NCBI RefSeq assembly: GCF_030411735.1
Contig: NW_026848197.1
Coordinates: forward strand, 1 to 64,000
Length of the DNA: 64,000 nucleotides
Reading direction: 5' to 3'
Source: Phialemonium atrogriseum
Lineage: Eukaryota; Ascomycota; Sordariomycetes; Cephalothecales; Cephalothecaceae
Of the stretch, positions 58,203-64,000 are shown in pieces; within the stretch, counting starts at the first letter, position 1; every line of letters starts with the position of its first letter. The notes under the pieces were generated by a model. The model saw only the letters and a list, made by a program, of their open reading frames with translations, had not been told where the DNA came from and did not search any database. Made by a program: the position numbers and the translations under genes.

Positions 58203-58914
58203 GTTCTTCAACTTCCTATTCTTTACAGGAAGCATAGGCTAGGAATATAGCTTGAGAATGCTGATAGAAAGGCGCAGCGCCTAAATGGCAATTGCCTTCT
58301 AACCAAACAGCAACTAGGACTAAAGAGAGAGAAAGCTTTTAAGAGAGAGACCTAAGTCTTAGACAATCCCAATCTATCCGAAAGGATTCCAACACGTTGC
58401 TGCCTTAAAGCTAACTATAGCGCGATACGCAACTATCTAAGAGGCAACGGCTTATCTTGGAAAAAGATTACAAAGCTTTACAAAAGTTTCGACATGCTAG
58501 CAAGGCATTTATGCAAACCTTGACAAGGTCTTACAAAATAGACCTTAGTTAGGCTCTAATTAATGCCTTGACAATAACTAGATGCTAATTAAGAGACAAT
58601 AAACTGCCTTTTTACAATGTAGGCATCCTATATAAAGACGCTTCTGCAGCAGAGATTATCAATTAGCTAGCAGGCTTGGAAAAGGCAAATGAGATTTAAG
58701 AGAGTGCCTTAAACCTCCTACTAATCTACTAGGCGCAAAAACCTATAGATTCTAACATGCAGAGAGAGTAGCAATTATACTCTGCCTAGTTAAAGACTAA
58801 CAGGCAATAGGTTACATAGGAAGACTTTTGCAACTTTGTCTAGAAAAAACACATCTCTCTTAAGCTACTAGAATACTAAGGAGGAGAGACACAAAACCAC
58901 CTACCTACCTACCT

Positions 58915-59360
58915 CTCAACGGAGTATACTGCTGCTAAGGCGTAGGCCCCAACGGCAGTAGCCACGTGATCGGCTGGCAGGCGGATGGAATCGTGCTTCT
59001 TCCTTACCTCTGGCGCACGTGACTAGTCAGGTGACCCTAATCAGCCCCAATACGTCTCGCGGTAGTGCCCAAATCCAGTCGTGTAAGTAAGGTAGGAAAA
59101 CGCCAGCGGCGTGATCAATTGAATTGAAGGCGTAAGGAAGGAATGGAATGCGGTAAATCAAGTATTATTGCGTAGAAAGCTTGGAAATAACTAAGGTGTA
59201 AAGAGTGCTGCTTGTAAATCCGTGTAAGTCTGCGTAATTAATCATGATCTTACAATTTGAAGCCCTAATCGCGCTCTTATATGGAAGCGCAGAAAATCCA
59301 GTCCGAAGCTGACTCATCCTAGCCTAAAGCAGCCCGTGCCTTTTCCATTCACCACGTCAA
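58915..59360. other. GC-richer island inside the LTR element
   Basis: About 445 bases with normal CpG content and CACGTG-type boxes, sharply bounded by TA-rich retrotransposon DNA. It could be a later nested insertion such as another solo LTR. I could not find a convincing target duplication. Confidence 0.5.
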
Positions 59361-62332
59361 TACAAATACCAAAAGCAATGTCATACTCTTTTCTAATATA
59401 ACAGCAAAGACTTTCTAACTTTCTACTATGTTTGGTATAGTCTTTTACAAAAAGTAAAAAGCAATAAGTAGTTGCAGACTAATTGCTAACAAAATGCCTA
59501 GGAATACTAGCAATAGCTGCATAGCTAGCTATAAGAAAAGCTTTGCAATCACTAGGTTAAACTTAACAACCTTTATAAAGTAGCAAAGTAGGCTATTTAC
59601 TACTACTAAAGCCAAAGAGACAAGAAAGCCTAAAGAGGCAATAGTTTAAAACGCAATCTTTAACAAAGCAGCAAAGACTTTAACTGCTAGGAACAGTCTT
59701 AAAGCAATGCGCCTAAAGACAAAGGTTTGGCTATAAAGGCTTAGGAAAACTGCTATTATAAGTCTAACTAGCTAGCGACTAAGTAATGCTATTACTGCAG
59801 CTAGAAAGGCTATTACATAGCAAGCTAGCTGCAAAAACAAAAGTTGCTGCTAAAGGCTTTATAGAAAAAAGACTTGTTTATTATGCTAGAGAAGTGTTAA
59901 GTATATCTACTAGTTATAGAAAAACCTTACGCAATATGTGTATAGTAAGGTTAGAAAAACCTTTAAACCCTTTCTAAAAAAGGATAAAAAGCTTTGTTGC
60001 TAAATAGTTAAGACATGCTTAGAGGCTAAAAGATTAGTTAAAAGCATAATAACTTCCTATCTTTACACTGCAAATAGCTATGCAAATGCTATTGCAAACT
60101 TTACCTGTATAGCTATAAAGGCCTAGGAGGATGCTAAGACCTAGCAGCAACTGCTTAGCAATTGTATAGCTAGAGAGTTATAAAAAGAATTGCTTAAAGC
60201 TAAAGCTACTAGTTGCAAACAGTATATCCTATGTCTAAGGCTAACAAGCTAGCTAAAGCAAAATGGCAGTACTAATAACTAAGTAACAGTTGTGCAAACT
60301 TACCTTAAGACTGCAGCTTAGGTTTAATTAATTGCAGCTTAATCAAAGCTTTGTTAGAAAAGCTAGAATGTTTAGGTATGACTAGAATAGTGCATCTAAA
60401 GAGACAAAGATCTTAGGCAAAGAATACCTAGATAAAAGGCAAAGAATTAAGCTAATTTAAGACTAAATTAATCTTAGTAATTGCAGAATAAACAAAGATA
60501 TGTCAAAGTGTAGTTTTATTTAGAAACCTTATAAGATAGCTAAGCCTATTCTTTTCTAAAACCCTAACGCTAATTTGCAAACTAATTGCCAATTAAGCGC
60601 TAACAATGTATCTAAAAGCTTGCGCTAGCAATAGCAGTAGCAGCTACAAAGGCAGTAGCTTGTTGCTTCTAAGGCATAGTCTAGCTAGCATGCACTGTAG
60701 TAAGGCATTGCTTGCGCTTGACTGCACCTTGAAAGGTAAAAGCTAGAGGATACTAAGAAGCTTTTGCTAATTCTGCAGCAGCTAATGCAGCATGATGGCT
60801 AAGATGGCTAGCATAAAGCAGCCTAGCAGCCTTATAAGTAACCTAGACTTTCTGCTTATCTTTAAAAGCAACTATAGTCTTATAGTTCTTCTAGACAACT
60901 GTTAGGTGCATAAGTGTAGACTAGTTAGAGCTAAAACTTACTAGATTTTTAACTGCCTAATGCAAGGCATAATATAGCTTTATAATGCTATTATAAAGTA
61001 GCTAAGCGTTAGCTAAGCATATGCAGAAACTAGTTGCAGTTGCATTGGTGATAAAACCTAAAGTAGCAGCTAATGCAATCTTTGTATAGATTATAGCAAT
61101 CTTATAGGCAAAAGTAAGCTTTATGACAACTATTTGCAAAATATTATTGTCGTTAGCATTAGAGAAAGAGTTATACTTGTAGTTAACAACTGCTTAAAAA
61201 GCAAGCATAGCAATCTTTAACAAACTTTTAAGACAGCTAATAAAAATCGCAATCTAAAAGCGCCTAATCTTATTCTAGGTGTTAGCATATTTAGCAAATG
61301 AATATGCTAAAGTATTGCTAGCTTGCTAGATTAGAGTAGCGATAAGGTGCAAAGCAGTTAAAACCTAACCACTGCAAGGTTAGAAGAAAATAAGACATAG
61401 AAACTGCTAGGTATATACAAGAATATAGCATTTGTTATCCTTTTTGCAAATAATGCAAATATCTTTATTAGCGTTGGCGCAAAGGTATAGGATAGACAAT
61501 AGGTTTAGGTAGGCTTTTTTGACATAGCTAGCATAGATATAACAGTTGTAGCTAGCCTGCAGATGTTAGCAGACTAATCTTTGATAAGAATTTGGAAAGA
61601 CATATAGCAGCAAGACTAAGATTCTCCTAGACAACCCTACCCTTTAGGATAAAAAAAGCGGCTAGAAAGGTAGCGCAAGCATTACTCTTAGACAACATAT
61701 TAGCAATCAATTGGCAAAGAAAACCTAAAGATTTTAAAGAATAAGATACAAATCTAGTCTAGAAAGAAGCATGCAGCTTTGATTAAGTTGCAAAGGGATA
61801 ATAATAGATTGGAATTAGGTAGTGAAAAAATCTAATTCTAAAAAAGACTAGACTATATATATACCTCTACGTAGGCTAGGCAATGGCTATTGAAGACAAC
61901 AGCCTTTTTGAGAAAGGAAGTAGCCTAAGGCAACAACAACAAAGCAAACAACTACAAATTTCAATATTAACAAAGCTATTGACTACAATTTTATCACCTT
62001 GCTGCTTCTAGCTAGATTCCAACCAACCACAAAGGAAACCCTAGTTCTCGCTACTTTACCTACCTTAATTTAGCCAATTCAACTGCTGCAAATGTTGCAA
62101 CTAGTAGCAGACTAGTTGCCAACCCTAGACAACATTGGCATTGCAGCTTTGCATGTCACTACTGCAAACCTACTACTATACGCTAACCTCACAGCAATCG
62201 AAGGCAGACTAAAGGCAGACTGCACGATAGCAAGGAGGCTACTACTTTTTTCCTACTAGGTTTTTAATAAGGGTAGCAGGATAAGCAAGGCATATAACTG
62301 CTAAGGACTAGTAGCTTAGGAAGGGAAATAAC

Positions 62333-62554
62333 TATAAAAACCCTCATGTAGGCAGTTAGGCTAAAGAGCCAACCTACATTTAGAATTAGGTTCTGCCAAG
62401 GCTTCAACCCATCTGCAATAGAAAACCCTTTGCATATACAACTGTAAGAAGGGTAAGTTAAAGTTTAAGTTCAAATACCAGCCCTACCTTTAGCTGCCAC
62501 TACATTCACGTGCTATATCCTTTCCCTATGCAAGGCATTAGCCTACCTCTTACA
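62333..62554. repeat. Right LTR
   Basis: 222 bases aligned end to end with the left LTR. Its first bases read TATAAAA where the left copy has TGTAAGA, consistent with G-to-A changes. Confidence 0.88.
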
Positions 62555-62559
62555 ACAAG

Positions 62560-63067
62560 TTGGTGCCTATTCCTTCTAGTATTGTGCATGTCTGTGATAA
62601 AGATAGGAATTCATACTGCGACTGCAACTGCCTGCATAGTTAGAAGCCTCTCAGGCGCGACTGCCTACGCAATCACCTGCGTGCTGTCTATAGGAAAGAT
62701 CTACCTAAGGATAGCCCCAACTCATTAGCACCCAAGTGGCTTAAGAATCGCATTGTCTAGGCTACATGGTAGCGCTGCTGCAGCTGCCTCAAGCGCGTTA
62801 ACATTGAATGCAATAGGTTGACTTGCCTGACTTTGCAACTAGGCAAGCTAGAACATTGGAGCCGAGGAGAACTGGAAGAGGTGAAACGGAGAATGGGATG
62901 AGAGGTTTAAGGGAGGACTTTGGGCTGGGATTTAAGAAATGGCTATGATCTTGTTGTCAGTCAAAATACAAACCTCTAGCATTCATACGTATTAGCTAGG
63001 ATTTTGAGAGACTGGTTCTCTAGAGACTGCCAGCTCTCTACTACTATTATTTCCACGCAGTTTTCTC
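62560..63067. other. Spacer, no gene recognised
   Basis: This is the right flank of the retrotransposon. A 72-codon ORF (62510-62728) begins inside the LTR and is not credible. Confidence 0.4.
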
Positions 63068-63448
63068 TTGACACTCCCGATAAGATCCTTCAAGCCTTTG
63101 CTATCAGCTCACGGGCATTGGGCTTGTGCTGAGAGCGGGGTTCTTTCCTTGATTCCAGGTCATGCACCTGGAATCTCGTCGATGGCTAAGGAGAGGTGGT
63201 ATTTGACGGTAGAAGCTAGAGGATATGCCGAATTGGTTAAGTTTGGGATTCGTGAGCAGCAGAGCAGCTTAGAAGGTGATAGGATGGCGATGACATGGCT
63301 TCTGGTCCTGATAGGTGTGTTGACTATTATCGCCGAATGGACGCGGATTGGAGCTAGGAATTACAGGTACAGCGGGCTTGGTATGATGGCTGGGATAGGC
63401 GGGGCCTTAGTCACGAAGTACCTACGGCGCCTTGCGCGCTGTTCCTAA
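63068..63448 (+). CDS. Hypothetical ORF with one possible membrane segment
   Basis: A 126-codon plus ORF. Residues about 75-90 (MTWLLVLIGVLTIIAEW) could span a membrane. No domain is recognised and no intron or neighbour supports it. Confidence 0.25.
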   Translation: MTLPIRSFKPLLSAHGHWACAESGVLSLIPGHAPGISSMAKERWYLTVEARGYAELVKFGIREQQSSLEGDRMAMTWLLVLIGVLTIIAEWTRIGARNYRYSGLGMMAGIGGALVTKYLRRLARCS

Positions 63449-64000
63449 CCCTCGCCTGTGTCCGCCCAACCTGGCGGGTGGCGAGGTCGGCCAGCACGTC
63501 GCAATGGTCGTTTGCGAGACCCTGGAAGTCGCTCATCGGCGAGGCGGAATAGGTCGACTAATCTCGTGGAGTTTAGCTTTCTCAGCATATAGCTGTCGGT
63601 CCCTGAGTCGGGACCTGACCGGCGGGCTGATTGCGGAGGGGACTAGTTCGTGAGCAACTCGAGACTAGAACCCAAGTTGGAAAGACATGGGGTCTGTTAT
63701 CAACTGGCGAGATTGAAGTGGCGGTCGAAGACGCGGCCGAATATGTCCAAGTCCGTCGACACCCTAGGGCTGCAAGGAGCTGGACGCGCTGGAGGGTTCA
63801 GAGTCCTTCGACCGGGATTTCCCACCACCAGTCCCTCCTCCGCTCCTACTCTTAATCATGTCGTCTAGGAACAGCTGCGGTATTCTGGTTGGCATCCTCA
63901 AATACGAACGCCGCGTAACTGGCCGTGGAGTTCCGTATTGAACACTTCTCGCCAGCGCTTGGCGAGCTCCAAGGACGGGTTCTGGATGTGTTACCGAGCC
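63449..64000. other. GC-richer end of the window
   Basis: Composition returns to that of coding DNA. A minus frame at about 63930-63995 (SLELAKRWREVFNTELHGQL) looks like a helical exon that continues beyond the window. No family can be assigned. Confidence 0.3.

Larger units (their letters stand above)
57981..62554. mobile_element. Complete but decayed LTR retrotransposon
   Basis: Two 222-base direct repeats (57981-58202 and 62333-62554) bound a 4130-base interior. The left LTR begins TGTAAGA and both end TCTTACA. ACAAG is present immediately outside each end (57976-57980 and 62555-62559), a 5-bp target duplication. A purine-rich AGGAAGGGAAATA precedes the right LTR, fitting a polypurine tract for plus orientation. 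The interior is so mutated (TA-rich, stops in all frames) that gag and pol are unreadable, so Gypsy and Copia cannot be told apart. Confidence 0.9.

Noticed and set aside
1..64000. CRISPR arrays, bacterial operons, tRNA or rRNA genes
   Set aside because: The DNA is eukaryotic. The tandem repeats seen lack unique spacers of constant length, and no tRNA- or rRNA-like sequence was noticed by eye; a covariance-model scan would settle the RNA genes.

Overview
The window starts at a chromosome end and reads inward. Bases 1-93 are an uninterrupted CCCTAA telomere tract. The genes have short GT-AG introns of 51-119 bases, long stretches carry CpA-to-TpA decay like repeat-induced point mutation (RIP), and the regulator pairs zinc fingers with a fungal transcription-factor domain. 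Together these indicate a filamentous ascomycete (Pezizomycotina, probably Sordariomycetes-like). The species cannot be named from the sequence.

Bases 0.7-21.1 kb hold the only clearly intact genes. All but the regulator are oxidoreductases or related enzymes: a medium-chain NADP oxidoreductase, a MmgE/PrpD-type protein, an FAD monooxygenase, a cytochrome P450, two short-chain dehydrogenases, a C2H2 plus fungal-domain regulator and a succinate-semialdehyde-type aldehyde dehydrogenase. A second FAD monooxygenase, now a pseudogene, lies among them. I rebuilt exon structures by matching splice sites to conserved protein motifs. Two gene pairs are divergent, and the upstream regions carry many CCCCAC/CCCCGC boxes. 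No polyketide synthase, NRPS or terpene synthase is present, so the set looks like a catabolic or tailoring cluster that oxidises an unknown, perhaps aromatic, substrate. Pieces of a KH-domain gene and a coiled-coil gene interrupt it.

Bases 21-49 kb are a graveyard. Short recognisable shards remain of an LCL3-like nuclease, a P450, a questin-oxidase-like enzyme, prohibitin and an O-methyltransferase split into oppositely oriented halves. One 1.77-kb spliced gene of unknown function (37.2-39.0 kb) is broken almost only by Gln-to-stop TAG codons. A solo LTR with a perfect target duplication sits at 34.8 kb, and minisatellites lie at 39.1 and 39.5 kb.

Bases 49.9-62.6 kb are mostly AT-rich, TpA-rich DNA. 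They contain a full-length Tc1/mariner element (52.69-54.04 kb, 38-bp perfect inverted repeats, transposase with ten stops and no frameshift) and a complete decayed LTR retrotransposon (57.98-62.55 kb, 222-bp LTRs, ACAAG target duplication). A less mutated island at 54.2-55.8 kb holds a 26-residue four-cysteine peptide and a frameshifted unknown gene. The last 1.4 kb is GC-richer, with no recognised gene.
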